Shown here: positions 8,753 through 19,416 of the stretch, piece after piece | Layout: each line of letters begins with the position of its first letter | Position numbering within the stretch: position 1 is the first letter of the stretch | Made by a program: the position numbers and the translations under genes | Assembly (NCBI GenBank): GCA_963740675.1 | Contig: CAVUFS010000004.1 | Location: 496,001-560,000, forward strand | DNA: 64,000 nt | Source of the DNA: CAIKMD01 sp963740675 | GTDB taxonomy: Bacteria; Pseudomonadota; Alphaproteobacteria; ATCC43930; CGMCC-115725 | Reading direction: 5' to 3' | The notes under the pieces: generated by a model | Databases searched by the model: none | The model's input: the letters and a program-made list of their open reading frames with translations, nothing else | Told to the model about the DNA's origin: nothing

Positions 8753-8829
8753 CGTCACCCCCGCGAAAGCGGGGGGCCAGCGTTACAGCACCGTGTGTCA
8801 CCTGGATTCCCGCTTACGCGGGAATGACG
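8753..8829. repeat. dispersed palindromic element, copy 4 (RESGNP type)
   Basis: Arms CGTCACCCCCGCG and CGCGGGAATGACG, lying between the convergent flavin enzyme genes ending at 8729 and 8846. A bidirectional terminator role is possible here. Confidence 0.85.
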
Positions 8830-8845
8830 TGGAGAGATGATCGCG

Positions 8846-9874
8846 TTACAGCGCCCGCACCGCCGGCAGGATGTCGCGCGTGAAGAGATCCAGCGTCTTG
8901 AGGCTCTGCGCGTGGGTGAGATTGCCGAATGCGATCTGCAGCAGCGGGTAATTCACGCCGGCCGTCGCGATATCGCGCAGCAACTCGGTCTTCACCGTCT
9001 CGGGCGAGCCGGCGATGACACAGCCGACACGGCGGCGCGCGACCTCGTAAGAGCCGGAGAGGAACAGCGCGGTGAAGCCATAGCTATGCGCCTGATGCTC
9101 GAGGCTTTGATACCAGCGCAGATAAGCGCCTTCGGCGATCTTTTCCGCCTCGGCATCGCTGTCGGCGATCACCAGCATGCGCACGAAGCCGAGCGTTGCC
9201 TCGTCGGGCCGACCCTGGCGCAGCGGCGCGTCCCTGTTGCGCGCCCAGGCCTCGATATAAGCATCGATCGATTGCTTCATGCGCGCCGCCGGCGCCCAGC
9301 CGGCATTCATCGCCGCGCCGAGCGAGGCGATGTAATCGCGCGTCGCGCCCGATGACGAGCCATACCACAGCGGCGGAAACGGCTTCTGCACCGGCTTGAT
9401 CTCGACCGGCACGTCGTAATATTGCCAGCGCATGCCGCGATGGGTGACGCGATCCGTCGTGAAGTACTGGATCATCACTTCCATCGCTTCACGGAAGAGA
9501 TCGCGTGTCTCGTTCATGGTGTAGCCGAACATCGACAATTCCCATGGCGAGATGCCACGGCCGACACCCAGATCGAACCGCCCGTTCGACATCTGATCGA
9601 GCATCGCCACTTCTTCGGCAAGCAAGAGCGGATTGTGGAATGCAAGTGCGTAAGCCAAAGGCCCCAAGCGAATGCGCTTGGTGCGCATCGCGGCGGCGCC
9701 GAGGAAAATCCCCGGCTGCGCCGCCATGCCGACCGGATTCCAGTGATGCTCGGCGAGGTGATAGCTGTCGATGCCGGCGGCATCGGCCGCCTCGATCATC
9801 TGCAGCCGCTCCTCATATTGTTGCGGCAACGGCGCATCGTTGCGATCGAGATGATCGAAGATACCGACACGCAT
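8846..9874 (-). CDS. LLM-class (luciferase-like) flavin-dependent oxidoreductase
   Basis: 342-residue bacterial-luciferase-like protein. Visible hallmarks are the start MRVGIFDHLDRN, LAEHHWNP near residue 41, the flavin-pocket strand MRTKRIRLGPLAYALAFHNP around 63-82 and GRFDLGVGRGISPWE near 97. These enzymes use F420 or reduced FMN; which one is not evident here. It is the last gene of a set that follows MaoC and two SBPs (26 bases after the second SBP). Together with the convergent acyl-CoA-dehydrogenase-type enzyme it suggests a local flavin-monooxygenase function on an imported small molecule; this is inference. Confidence 0.85.
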   Translation of the reverse strand: MRVGIFDHLDRNDAPLPQQYEERLQMIEAADAAGIDSYHLAEHHWNPVGMAAQPGIFLGAAAMRTKRIRLGPLAYALAFHNPLLLAEEVAMLDQMSNGRFDLGVGRGISPWELSMFGYTMNETRDLFREAMEVMIQYFTTDRVTHRGMRWQYYDVPVEIKPVQKPFPPLWYGSSSGATRDYIASLGAAMNAGWAPAARMKQSIDAYIEAWARNRDAPLRQGRPDEATLGFVRMLVIADSDAEAEKIAEGAYLRWYQSLEHQAHSYGFTALFLSGSYEVARRRVGCVIAGSPETVKTELLRDIATAGVNYPLLQIAFGNLTHAQSLKTLDLFTRDILPAVRAL

Positions 9875-9900
9875 AGCTTCGTCCCTCCCTCGCCGCTCGC

Positions 9901-10914
9901 TTACTTCACATAGGTATTGTCGATCAGCGGCTTGTAGTCCGGCAACTTCTCCTCCGCCTTCATGAAGCCGGCGGCGACATTCATGTTGTCGCCATTCTCC
10001 AGCATCTGCGCCGTGGTGATCGGATTGTCCGGCGTCATCGCCTTCACCGTCTCGTAAGCGGTCTGCAGCACCTTGTCGTCATAGGCAGTGCCGAAATGCG
10101 CCTTCATCACCGCGAGCGAGGTCTGCGGATCGTTGCGAATGATCTGCGTCGCCTGATAGAGCGCATGCACCATCTTCTCGCAGACGGGTTGATGCTTGCC
10201 GCAGAAATCGGCACGCGCCAACAGCAGCGATGACGACACGGGGTCGAATTCCGTCGGCTCGCCAACCCGCGAATCACTGACCAGCACGCCGGTGCCCGCG
10301 GCGATCATTTGCTCGGGAAAGGGCGGCGAGTTGGAGAAGCCGTCGATCGACTTGTTCGCCATCGCCGCCATGAACTCCGGCGGCTGCATCGGGGGCACGA
10401 CCAAATCGTCCGGCCCAAGACCGCCAGCCTTGGCGACGACACGCAGCACGGCATCGGGAATGGCGCCAATCGCGCTGACCGCGATCTTCTTGCCCTTCAG
10501 CACCTTGGCGCGTTCGGCGAGCGACGCCTTGGGATCGAAATGCGCCGCATCGGCGACTTCCTTGCGGATGACGATCGACTGGCCCGACTTGTTGATCGCG
10601 GTCAGCAGCGCCACGAGCTTTTGGCCCTTGGCATTGGCGCGCGTCACCGTCGGGCCCGAGGCCATTGAGAAATCGGCCGAGCCCGCGATCACCGCATTCG
10701 TCGCGCCGATGCCGGTGATGTAGATCACCTTGGTGTTAAGGCCCTGCTTCTCCCAAAGATGCTGATCCGCTGCGATGTATTGCGAGAGGAACAACAGGTT
10801 TTGGGCGGGGATCGCGAGAGTCGCATCCTCGGCGCGCACTTGCGGCACGGCAATACCGATCGTCGTCAGCCCCAATGCGGCAACGGCGACGCGCTTAACT
10901 TTACCTGTGATCAC
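9901..10914 (-). CDS. orphan ABC-type substrate-binding protein (NMT1/THI5-like), copy A
   Basis: 337 residues from a GTG start with GGGGAAAG ribosome binding site. A signal peptide ends at about VRA/ED. The mature protein has the two-lobed periplasmic binding fold of the NMT1/THI5 family (AADQHLWEKQGL, then AGSADFSMASG near residue 77). It is a close paralogue of the gene just upstream, sharing the C-terminal string EKLPDYKPLIDNTYVK and a cysteine pair FCGKHQPVCEK that could form a disulfide. No permease or ATPase lies nearby, so the transporter is elsewhere or the protein has another role. Ligand unknown. Confidence 0.85.
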   Translation of the reverse strand: MITGKVKRVAVAALGLTTIGIAVPQVRAEDATLAIPAQNLLFLSQYIAADQHLWEKQGLNTKVIYITGIGATNAVIAGSADFSMASGPTVTRANAKGQKLVALLTAINKSGQSIVIRKEVADAAHFDPKASLAERAKVLKGKKIAVSAIGAIPDAVLRVVAKAGGLGPDDLVVPPMQPPEFMAAMANKSIDGFSNSPPFPEQMIAAGTGVLVSDSRVGEPTEFDPVSSSLLLARADFCGKHQPVCEKMVHALYQATQIIRNDPQTSLAVMKAHFGTAYDDKVLQTAYETVKAMTPDNPITTAQMLENGDNMNVAAGFMKAEEKLPDYKPLIDNTYVK

Positions 10915-11006
10915 GGCTTTCCCCTTCGCTCAATCACAAATGGATTTCCGCCGCCCATTTGGCGGGGTCGAGCCGAGGCGGTCAAGCGATGGCAGCGCCT
11001 CGGCGG

Positions 11007-12017
11007 CTACTTCACGTAGGTATTGTCGATCAGCGGTTTGTAGTCCGGCAGCTTGTCTTCCGGCTTCAGGAAGCCGGCGGCGGCGTTCATGTTGTCGCCA
11101 TTTTCCAACATCTGCGCCGTGGTGACCGGATTTTCCGGCGTCATCGCCTTCACCGTCTGATAAGCGGCTTGCAGCACCTTGTCGCTATAGGTGCCGAAAT
11201 GTGCCTTCATCACCGCGATGGAGGTTTGCGGATCGTTGCGGATGATCTGCGTCGCCTCGTAGATGCCGTGCACCATCTTCTCGCAAATGATTTTGTGGCC
11301 GGCGCAGAAATCGCCACGCGTCAGTAGCAGCGCCGCCGAGACCGGCGAGTATTCTTTCGGTTCGCCTTTGCTCGAATCGCTGACCAGCACGCCGGAGCCA
11401 TCGCTTACTACCTGCTCGACAAAAGGCGGGCTGTTCGAGAAGCCATCGATCTTCTTCGCGGCGAACGCGGCCATGAATTCCGGCGGCTGCATCGGCGGCG
11501 CGATCACGTCGCCCGGCGCGACGCCGGCATCCTTGGCAATGACCTTCAACACGACATCCGGAATGGCGCCGACGCCGCCGATCGCGATGGTGCGGCCTTT
11601 CAAGACCTTGCCGCGCTCGGTGATCGGCGCGCTGGGATCGAAATGCGCGGCCTCGGCAACATCTTTGCGGATGACGATGGACTGGCCCGATTGGCTGATC
11701 GCGGTGAGCAGCGCCGAGACTTTCTGGCCCTTCGCCCAGGCGCGCGTGACGGTCGGGCCCGAGCCCATCGAGAAATCGGCCGACCCGGCGATCACCGCAT
11801 TCATCGAGCCGATGCCGATAATGTCGAGGATTTTGACGTTGAGCCCTTGCTTCGACCAGAGATGCTGGTCGTCGGCGATGTAGCGCGACAGGAACAGCAC
11901 GTTCTGTCCCGGAATGGCAAGGACCGAATCCTCGGCGCGCACCGTGGTCGCGGCGAGCGTTACAGCGGCGAAGGCGAATGCGGCCGACACCGCCCGGCGC
12001 ATGAAATCACCCGACAT
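11007..12017 (-). CDS. orphan ABC-type substrate-binding protein (NMT1/THI5-like), copy B
   Basis: 336 residues from the ATG at 12017, preceded by GGGGAGG. Signal peptide through VRA, then EDSVLAIPGQNVLFLSRY, matching copy A position by position. The cysteine pair FCAGHKIICEK is conserved between the two copies and absent from the SBP array at 55-62 kb, so A and B form a separate subgroup. It lies 92 bases upstream of copy A and 62 bases downstream of MaoC, all on one strand. A tandem duplication is clear; no membrane transport component accompanies it. Confidence 0.85.
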   Translation of the reverse strand: MSGDFMRRAVSAAFAFAAVTLAATTVRAEDSVLAIPGQNVLFLSRYIADDQHLWSKQGLNVKILDIIGIGSMNAVIAGSADFSMGSGPTVTRAWAKGQKVSALLTAISQSGQSIVIRKDVAEAAHFDPSAPITERGKVLKGRTIAIGGVGAIPDVVLKVIAKDAGVAPGDVIAPPMQPPEFMAAFAAKKIDGFSNSPPFVEQVVSDGSGVLVSDSSKGEPKEYSPVSAALLLTRGDFCAGHKIICEKMVHGIYEATQIIRNDPQTSIAVMKAHFGTYSDKVLQAAYQTVKAMTPENPVTTAQMLENGDNMNAAAGFLKPEDKLPDYKPLIDNTYVK

Positions 12018-12079
12018 CACGACTAGTCCTCCCCGTTCGCACAATGTTGGCGGCAGTTTCCGCTACTGCGGCGTGGGGG

Positions 12080-12526
12080 TCAACCTTGTCGGCAGCGTAA
12101 CAAATGCATCATCGCGCAGGTCAGCACCGGCTCGCCTTGCTGATCGAGATACCGATAGGCGATGCGGACGATGCCCCGATCGGGCTTGGAGCGCGATGGC
12201 GCGACGCCGATCACCTCGGCCTCGACATGCAAGCGATCGCCGGCACGCACCGGCTTCAGCCAGCGCAACTCGTCGAAACCCGGCGAGCCCATGCTCGATC
12301 CGGCGAGCACGCCGGTATCCCAGATGAGACGAAAGCCGAGCGCCAAGGTCTGAAAGCCGCTGGCAATCAAGCCGCCATAGATCGATTCCTTGGCGGCGAC
12401 GGGATCGGTGTGGAAAGGCTGCGGATCGTAGTCATGCGCGAAGTCGAGGATCATCGCCTCGGTGATCTCGCGCTCGGCGGTGGCGAATTTATCGCCGACC
12501 GCGAAGTCGTCGAAGAACCGCGTCAC
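12080..12526 (-). CDS. MaoC-like (R)-specific enoyl-CoA hydratase
   Basis: 148-residue hot-dog fold protein. The hydratase motif is seen in MILDFAHDYDPQPFHTDP, with the catalytic Asp and His of the Asp/His dyad, followed by YGGLIASGFQT. Starting at the GTG at 12526 gives MTRFFDDFAVGDKF, the usual family start; the reading frame is open further upstream but overlaps thiD. It begins eight bases after the thiD stop and precedes SBP copy B. It probably hydrates an enoyl-CoA or similar thioester; its link to the SBPs is by position only. Confidence 0.85.
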   Translation of the reverse strand: MTRFFDDFAVGDKFATAEREITEAMILDFAHDYDPQPFHTDPVAAKESIYGGLIASGFQTLALGFRLIWDTGVLAGSSMGSPGFDELRWLKPVRAGDRLHVEAEVIGVAPSRSKPDRGIVRIAYRYLDQQGEPVLTCAMMHLLRCRQG

Positions 12527-12533
12527 GGCGCGA

Positions 12534-13331
12534 TCATCCTGCTTTGATCGAATGCGCGTGATTGAGCGGCCCGTGACCACCGCCCAGCCCCGGCGCGGTG
12601 CGGATCGCTTCCTGTACGAAAGCATGGGCCCGCTCGATCGCCGGCCGCAATGCCAGCCCTTGCGCCAGGCCCGCGGCGATCCCCGATGCCAGCGTGCAGC
12701 CGGTGCCATGCGTGTGCCGCGTCTCGATGCGCTTGGCTTCGAGGGTGAAGCTGTCGCTGCCGGTCACAACGAGATCGAACACGATGTCGCCCGCGACATG
12801 GCCGCCTTTCACCATCACCGCTTTGGCGCCCATCTTCAGCAGTGCATCCGCGGCGCGGCGCATATCGTCGAGCCCGGCGATGCGTTGGCCGGTCAGCGCT
12901 TCGGCCTCGGGTGCATTGGGCGTGACAAGCGTCGCGCGGGCAATGAAGCGCCGCTCCAGCGCATCGAGCGCGCGCGGATCGAGCAGCCGCGCACCGGTCG
13001 AGGCGACCATCACCGGATCGACGACCAGCGGCACGGTCGGCGCGAGCTTTGCCACGGTCTCGCCCGCGACCTCGATCACGCCATGATCCAAGAGCATGCC
13101 GGTCTTGATGCAATCGGCGCCGATATCGCCGAGCACGCTCTCGATCTGCTTTCTCACGAAATCCGGCGATACCGGCAGGATGCCTTGCACGCCGATGGTA
13201 TTTTGCGCGGTCAGCGCGGTGATCGCCGTCGCCGCATAAGCGCCGAGCGCGGTCACGGTCTTGATATCTGCCTGGATGCCGGCGCCACCGCCCGAATCAG
13301 AGCCGGCGATGATCAGCACACGGCCTTTCAT
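12534..13331 (-). CDS. thiD: hydroxymethylpyrimidine/phosphomethylpyrimidine kinase
   Basis: 265-residue ribokinase-fold kinase that phosphorylates HMP and HMP-phosphate for thiamine synthesis. Landmarks are IIAGSDSGGGAGIQADIK (residues 6-23), QNTIGVQGI near 45, VDPVMVASTGARLL near 108 and the anion-hole motif RHTHGTGCTLASGIAAGLA near 215. Start ATG at 13331 overlaps the glmM stop by four bases, so the two are translationally coupled. Family identity is secure. Confidence 0.94.
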   Translation of the reverse strand: MKGRVLIIAGSDSGGGAGIQADIKTVTALGAYAATAITALTAQNTIGVQGILPVSPDFVRKQIESVLGDIGADCIKTGMLLDHGVIEVAGETVAKLAPTVPLVVDPVMVASTGARLLDPRALDALERRFIARATLVTPNAPEAEALTGQRIAGLDDMRRAADALLKMGAKAVMVKGGHVAGDIVFDLVVTGSDSFTLEAKRIETRHTHGTGCTLASGIAAGLAQGLALRPAIERAHAFVQEAIRTAPGLGGGHGPLNHAHSIKAG

Positions 13332-14707
13332 TCGGCCGCACTTTCTCCCACGCCGGCGGCGGCCGCGGCTTCGGCGATCTCTTCGATCACCGCATTCAGC
13401 AACGCCTCGTCTTCGCCCTCGGCCATGATGCGCAAGAGTGGCTCGGTGCCGGATTTGCGAACCAGCAAGCGACCCGCCGAGCCGAGACGTTTCTCGGCCG
13501 CGCCGATCGCAGCCTTGACTATGTCGGATTGCAACGCCCGGCCGCCATCGCAACGCACATTGTGCAGGATCTGCGGCACCGGCTCGAACACCTTGCCAAC
13601 CTGGCTCGCCGACGCGTCGGTCTCGACGATCGCCGCCAGCACTTGCAGCGCCGCGATGAGCCCGTCGCCCGTCGTCGAAAAATCGCCGAGAATGATATGG
13701 CCCGATTGCTCGCCGCCGAGATTGCTGCCGATGCGGCGCATCGCTTCGACGACATAGCGATCGCCGACGCTGGTACGCGTCAACGGGATCGCGTTCTTCT
13801 GCAGGAAGCGCTCGAAGCCAAGGTTGGACATCACCGTCGCGACAACGCCGGCCGGCGAGAGTTGACCCGCACGATGCCATTCCATCGCGATCAGCGCCAT
13901 GAGTTGGTCGCCATCGAGGATTTGGCCGTGCTCGTCGGCGATGATCAGACGATCGGCGTCGCCATCGAGCGCGATGCCAAGATCGGCGCCTTGCGCCACG
14001 ACCTCGCGCTGCATCGCCGTGGTGGCGGTCGCGCCGCAATCGCGATTGATGTTGAGGCCGTCGGGCTTCACGCCCATCGGGAAGACTTCGGCGCCCAATT
14101 CCCAGAGCACGGTCGGCGCGACCTTGTAAGCGGCGCCATGCGCGCAATCGACGACGATCTTCAGCCCTTCGAGACGCAGGCCGCGCGGAAAACTCGATTT
14201 GACGAATTCGATATAGCGGCCGCCGGCATCATCGAGACGCTTGGCGCGGCCAAGCTCTTGCGCCGGGGCGCGCTCGCGCGAGGTGTGGCCGATCTGCGCT
14301 TCGATGGCAGCTTCGATCTCGTCCGAGAGCTTGTAGCCATCGGGACCGAAGAATTTGATGCCGTTATCTTCGAACGGATTGTGCGAGGCCGAGATGACGA
14401 CGCCGAGATCGGCGCGCAACGACCGTGTCAGCATGGCGATGGCCGGCGTCGGCAGCGGGCCGACGAGCACGACGTCCATGCCCATGGCGATGAAGCCCGA
14501 GGTCAGCGCCGGCTCGAGCATATAGCCCGAGAGCCGTGTGTCCTTGCCGATAACGACGAGGTGACGATGGTCGCCACGGCGCAGCACCTGCCCCGCCGCC
14601 ATGGCGACGTGAAGCATGGTTTCCGGCGTCATGGGCTCGCGATTGGCCAAGCCGCGCACGCCGTCCGTGCCAAAGAGCCTGCGCGTGGTCGATGATCTCA
14701 ACAACAC
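13328..14707 (-). CDS. glmM: phosphoglucosamine mutase
   Basis: 459-residue GlmM, interconverting glucosamine-6-phosphate and glucosamine-1-phosphate for peptidoglycan and LPS precursors. FGTDGVRG near residue 13, the phosphoserine loop ISASHNPFEDNG near 100, the metal site DGDADR near 245 and the sugar-binding EQSGH near 330 are all present. In many alphaproteobacteria glmM follows ftsH directly; here a terminator hairpin and about 180 bases lie between. Confidence 0.96.
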   Translation of the reverse strand: MLLRSSTTRRLFGTDGVRGLANREPMTPETMLHVAMAAGQVLRRGDHRHLVVIGKDTRLSGYMLEPALTSGFIAMGMDVVLVGPLPTPAIAMLTRSLRADLGVVISASHNPFEDNGIKFFGPDGYKLSDEIEAAIEAQIGHTSRERAPAQELGRAKRLDDAGGRYIEFVKSSFPRGLRLEGLKIVVDCAHGAAYKVAPTVLWELGAEVFPMGVKPDGLNINRDCGATATTAMQREVVAQGADLGIALDGDADRLIIADEHGQILDGDQLMALIAMEWHRAGQLSPAGVVATVMSNLGFERFLQKNAIPLTRTSVGDRYVVEAMRRIGSNLGGEQSGHIILGDFSTTGDGLIAALQVLAAIVETDASASQVGKVFEPVPQILHNVRCDGGRALQSDIVKAAIGAAEKRLGSAGRLLVRKSGTEPLLRIMAEGEDEALLNAVIEEIAEAAAAAGVGESAAE

Positions 14708-14827
14708 TCTCCTGTCGCGACGCGCGATATTACACCGGAAACTGACTAAAAAGCGGTCAAAAAAGGCCTAAACAAGGCGTTGTTTCGCCTCAGCTTATGT
14801 CTCGCGGCCGTTGCCCTGGCTTTGCGC

Positions 14828-14860
14828 AAAAGAAAAGCGCCGCTGCTTCCGCAGCGGCGC
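14828..14860 (-). terminator. rho-independent terminator after ftsH
   Basis: On the minus strand a perfect 10-base stem GCGCCGCTGC / GCAGCGGCGC with a four-base loop (14837-14860) is followed by a T-rich run TTTTCTTTT (14828-14836), 27 bases after the ftsH stop. The rest of the gap up to 14707 shows no gene and should hold the glmM promoter. Confidence 0.9.
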
Positions 14861-14886
14861 CATCCAAATAGAAAGGGTCGTCCGGT

Positions 14887-16818
<1,932 letters not shown>

Positions 16819-16919
16819 GTTCGAAGCCTTTCCGCGGCGCTTGGCGACGGCCCTTTGACAGGATAACGGCCGTTCGCAGCCATCGCTCCACCCTTCGTTA
16901 GATAAGAAGCCTTGTAGGG

Positions 16920-18296
16920 TTAAACAATTGTAAACCCTGCGCCGGTCAAGGAACAAATCGGCCTGAATTCGACCCGGCAAGCCGCCGTCGTAGTCTCTTG
17001 ACGGCAACATTTAAAATAGCCCAGCGACGGCACGGCGACCACACCTTTCGCGTCGCGCAAGGCCGGCAGGGTTGCGCGCACGACCGCCGGCAGGCGCAAA
17101 GCGGCGGATTCCCGCTGTTCCCGCGCGACCACAGGCGCATCGGCGCCGAGCGCGCCGAGCAATAACCCACCCGGCGCCGCAGGATCGAGCGTCACGCGAA
17201 ATCGTCCGTCCCAGCAAACTTCCTGCCCCGGCGTGAGCGGAATAGGCGCGGCGACTGCCGATGGCTCGCGGCAAATGAAATTTTTCTCACGCCGTCGCAG
17301 AATGAGGCAGCCACCCAGGGTCCGATCCTGAGACAAGCCGCTCGCCAACTCCTGATAGAGGCGCGCGATCCGTTCGGTACGCGGCGGGTAGTGCCGGCCG
17401 GAAACCGTCGCCAGCACGACGCCGAGCGCCTTCGGTCCGGGCGCCACCGGCCCGAACGCCGCCGGCTGGACAAAAGCGTGCGGATCGATCGTGGCAAATC
17501 CCGCCGGGTCGAGCGTGACAAACCGCGCCAGCCACCGCGCGACCGCGGCTTCGCGCCGGGCCCGTTCGAGGCCGTATCGTCGCGCCATCGCCGCGCGCTC
17601 GGCGTGGCTTAAGCCGGGCTTTGCCTGGGTGAGTTCATCGCGGATGCGAACTCGGGTGAAGGCCGGATTGCGGTTGCTCGGATCCTCGATCCAGGCCTGG
17701 CCGCGCGCGACCAGGTATTCCCGCAGCTGCGCGCGCGATAAATTCAGCAATGGCCGCAACACCCGCACCGTGTCGCGCTCGACAACGCTCGCCATGCCGG
17801 CGAGACCGTCGACGCCGCTGCCGCTGGCGGCGCGCATCACCATCGTCTCTGCCTGATCCTCGCTTTGATGTGCGAGCAGGAGATGCAGCACGACATGATC
17901 GCGGCACCAATCCTCGAGCAAGGCATACCGCGCCGCGCGCGCAAAAGCCTGGATGCCGTTCGCCGGAGCGGTGCCACTGCGCGTCAGGACGACATGCGCG
18001 ATGCCGCGCTCTTGGCACCACGCGGCAACTTGTGCCGCCTCGGCGGCCGCTTCGGGACGCAGCGCGTGATCAACGGTCAACGCCGTGATACGGCCGCCAC
18101 GCTCTTTTGCCCAATCATGCGCCAACAGCGCCAAAGCCATACTGTCGCCACCTCCAGAGACAGCGACCGCCAAATGCGGTCGCGGTTCAAAAGGCGCGAG
18201 CGGCGCCATCAACGCGGCAAAATCTAGCCCAGCATTATCCTTCAGGGCGGCAGTGTCCTGCGCGACGATGGCTGCGCGGCCCTGCCCGAGCGGCAT
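16920..18296 (-). CDS. tilS: tRNA(Ile)-lysidine synthetase
   Basis: 458-residue enzyme that ligates lysine to C34 of the CAU-anticodon tRNA(Ile), letting it read AUA. The ATP-binding PP-loop AVSGGGDSMALALLAHDWA lies near residue 44, followed by LTVDHALRPEA and the HQSEDQAETMVMR motif near 142. It starts right where cpoB ends (shared base region at 18296), and leads into ftsH about 100 bases later. The order pal/cpoB-tilS-ftsH is standard in alphaproteobacteria. Confidence 0.94.
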   Translation of the reverse strand: MPLGQGRAAIVAQDTAALKDNAGLDFAALMAPLAPFEPRPHLAVAVSGGGDSMALALLAHDWAKERGGRITALTVDHALRPEAAAEAAQVAAWCQERGIAHVVLTRSGTAPANGIQAFARAARYALLEDWCRDHVVLHLLLAHQSEDQAETMVMRAASGSGVDGLAGMASVVERDTVRVLRPLLNLSRAQLREYLVARGQAWIEDPSNRNPAFTRVRIRDELTQAKPGLSHAERAAMARRYGLERARREAAVARWLARFVTLDPAGFATIDPHAFVQPAAFGPVAPGPKALGVVLATVSGRHYPPRTERIARLYQELASGLSQDRTLGGCLILRRREKNFICREPSAVAAPIPLTPGQEVCWDGRFRVTLDPAAPGGLLLGALGADAPVVAREQRESAALRLPAVVRATLPALRDAKGVVAVPSLGYFKCCRQETTTAACRVEFRPICSLTGAGFTIV

Positions 18297-19156
18297 CAGC
18301 CTCCGCAGCCGGCGTGCTGCCTTTCGGCGTTCAGCCGATCCTTGATGCTCTGCGGCGGTGACGGGAAATCGTGCTGCAGCCGCGCATAGGATTTGCAGGC
18401 ATCGGCCTTCTGATTGAGCGCCGTCAGCGACATGCCCAGTTTCAGCAGATCGTCCGCCGCTTTCGGGCCTTTGGGATATTTCTCATAGCCCTGCGCGAAG
18501 GCCGTCGCGGCGTTGGCGTAGTCCTTGCGCACGTAGAAAGTCTCGCCGAGCCAGTACTGCGCATTGCCGGCGAGCGGGTCTTTGGGATAGCGCTGAACGA
18601 AGGCGCGCATCGCTTGCTCGGCGGCGGGATAATTCGCCTGGGTCAACAGTCCCATGGCGTAATTATATTGGTCTTGCGCATTGCCGGCGGGCAGAGCGCC
18701 ACCCGCGGCGGCCGTCTGCTGCGGCGGCGTATCATCCTGCTGCTGCTGTTGCTGCCGGCCCGGCGTCACCAACGTGCCAAGATTGCCCGAGCGCGAAGGC
18801 GGCTGCGAAGGATCCGCGCCGGCGCCCTGCGGTGGCTTGGGCTGGGGCGGCAGATCCGCGGTCGCCGAGCCGGACTGGCCTGCCGGTGGCGGCGCGGTAT
18901 TCAGCCCAGTACCGCCGCCCTGCAGTTGCTGGAAACGGAGATCGGTATCGCTCGCCTGGCGCTCGAGCTGCACCTTGAGCTGCGTCACCTGATTGTTGAG
19001 CTCTTCAATGCGGCCCGTCAGTTGGCGCATCTGATCGGAGAGATCGCTGAGACGCTGTTCGGTCTGCAATCCGCTCTGGGCGGGCGCGGTTACGGGCACC
19101 AGAACCGCGAACATGACGGCCGCGGCTGCCGGGAGGAAAAGAGCTGATCTCGCCAT
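18296..19156 (-). CDS. cpoB: Tol-Pal cell division coordinator CpoB (YbgF)
   Basis: 286 residues from the ATG at 19156, which has the ribosome binding site AAAGGTGAG; the open frame continues upstream without one. Signal peptide through about APAQS, then an N-terminal coiled coil (TEQRLSDLSDQMRQLTGRI onward) for trimerisation, a low-complexity Pro/Gln/Gly linker, and three C-terminal TPRs starting near YNYAMGLLTQANY. CpoB links the Tol-Pal machine with peptidoglycan synthesis in the periplasm. It follows pal, but a terminator lies between, so it must have its own promoter. Confidence 0.92.
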   Translation of the reverse strand: MARSALFLPAAAAVMFAVLVPVTAPAQSGLQTEQRLSDLSDQMRQLTGRIEELNNQVTQLKVQLERQASDTDLRFQQLQGGGTGLNTAPPPAGQSGSATADLPPQPKPPQGAGADPSQPPSRSGNLGTLVTPGRQQQQQQDDTPPQQTAAAGGALPAGNAQDQYNYAMGLLTQANYPAAEQAMRAFVQRYPKDPLAGNAQYWLGETFYVRKDYANAATAFAQGYEKYPKGPKAADDLLKLGMSLTALNQKADACKSYARLQHDFPSPPQSIKDRLNAERQHAGCGG

Positions 19157-19330
19157 CGACTCACCTTTGTGATCACCGCTGTGCATTTCTTGGCACGCGC
19201 GGTTTCCGGGCGGCGCCTTTATTTCGACGTTCAGGCCCCGCCTCTATTCTGACTTTCACGCTAAAAAACGGCCGGTGGCAAGACCTCATTCCACCGGCAT
19301 GCCGCAGAATCCGAACCCTCGCGGCGGGCG

Positions 19331-19381
19331 AAAAAAAACGCCTGCCCGGATGGCGGCCATCGCCGCTGCACCGGACAGGCG
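19331..19381 (-). terminator. rho-independent terminator after pal
   Basis: Minus-strand stem CGCCTGTCCGG / CCGGGCAGGCG (19371-19381 with 19339-19349) followed by eight T (19331-19338), about 35 bases after the pal stop. It closes the long yebC-ruv-tol-pal transcript. The remaining bases up to cpoB (19157-19330) should contain the cpoB promoter; no gene is seen there. Confidence 0.92.
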
Positions 19382-19416
19382 TCTGTATTAACGCGTCGAA
19401 ACGCGCCGAGCCGCCG

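Noticed and set aside
9901..13331. SBPs A and B as part of a thiamine-precursor uptake system because thiD is upstream
   Set aside because: thiD is coupled to glmM and appears to be ordinary housekeeping; the MaoC gene and flavin enzymes do not fit thiamine salvage, and no ThiX/ThiZ-like components are present.
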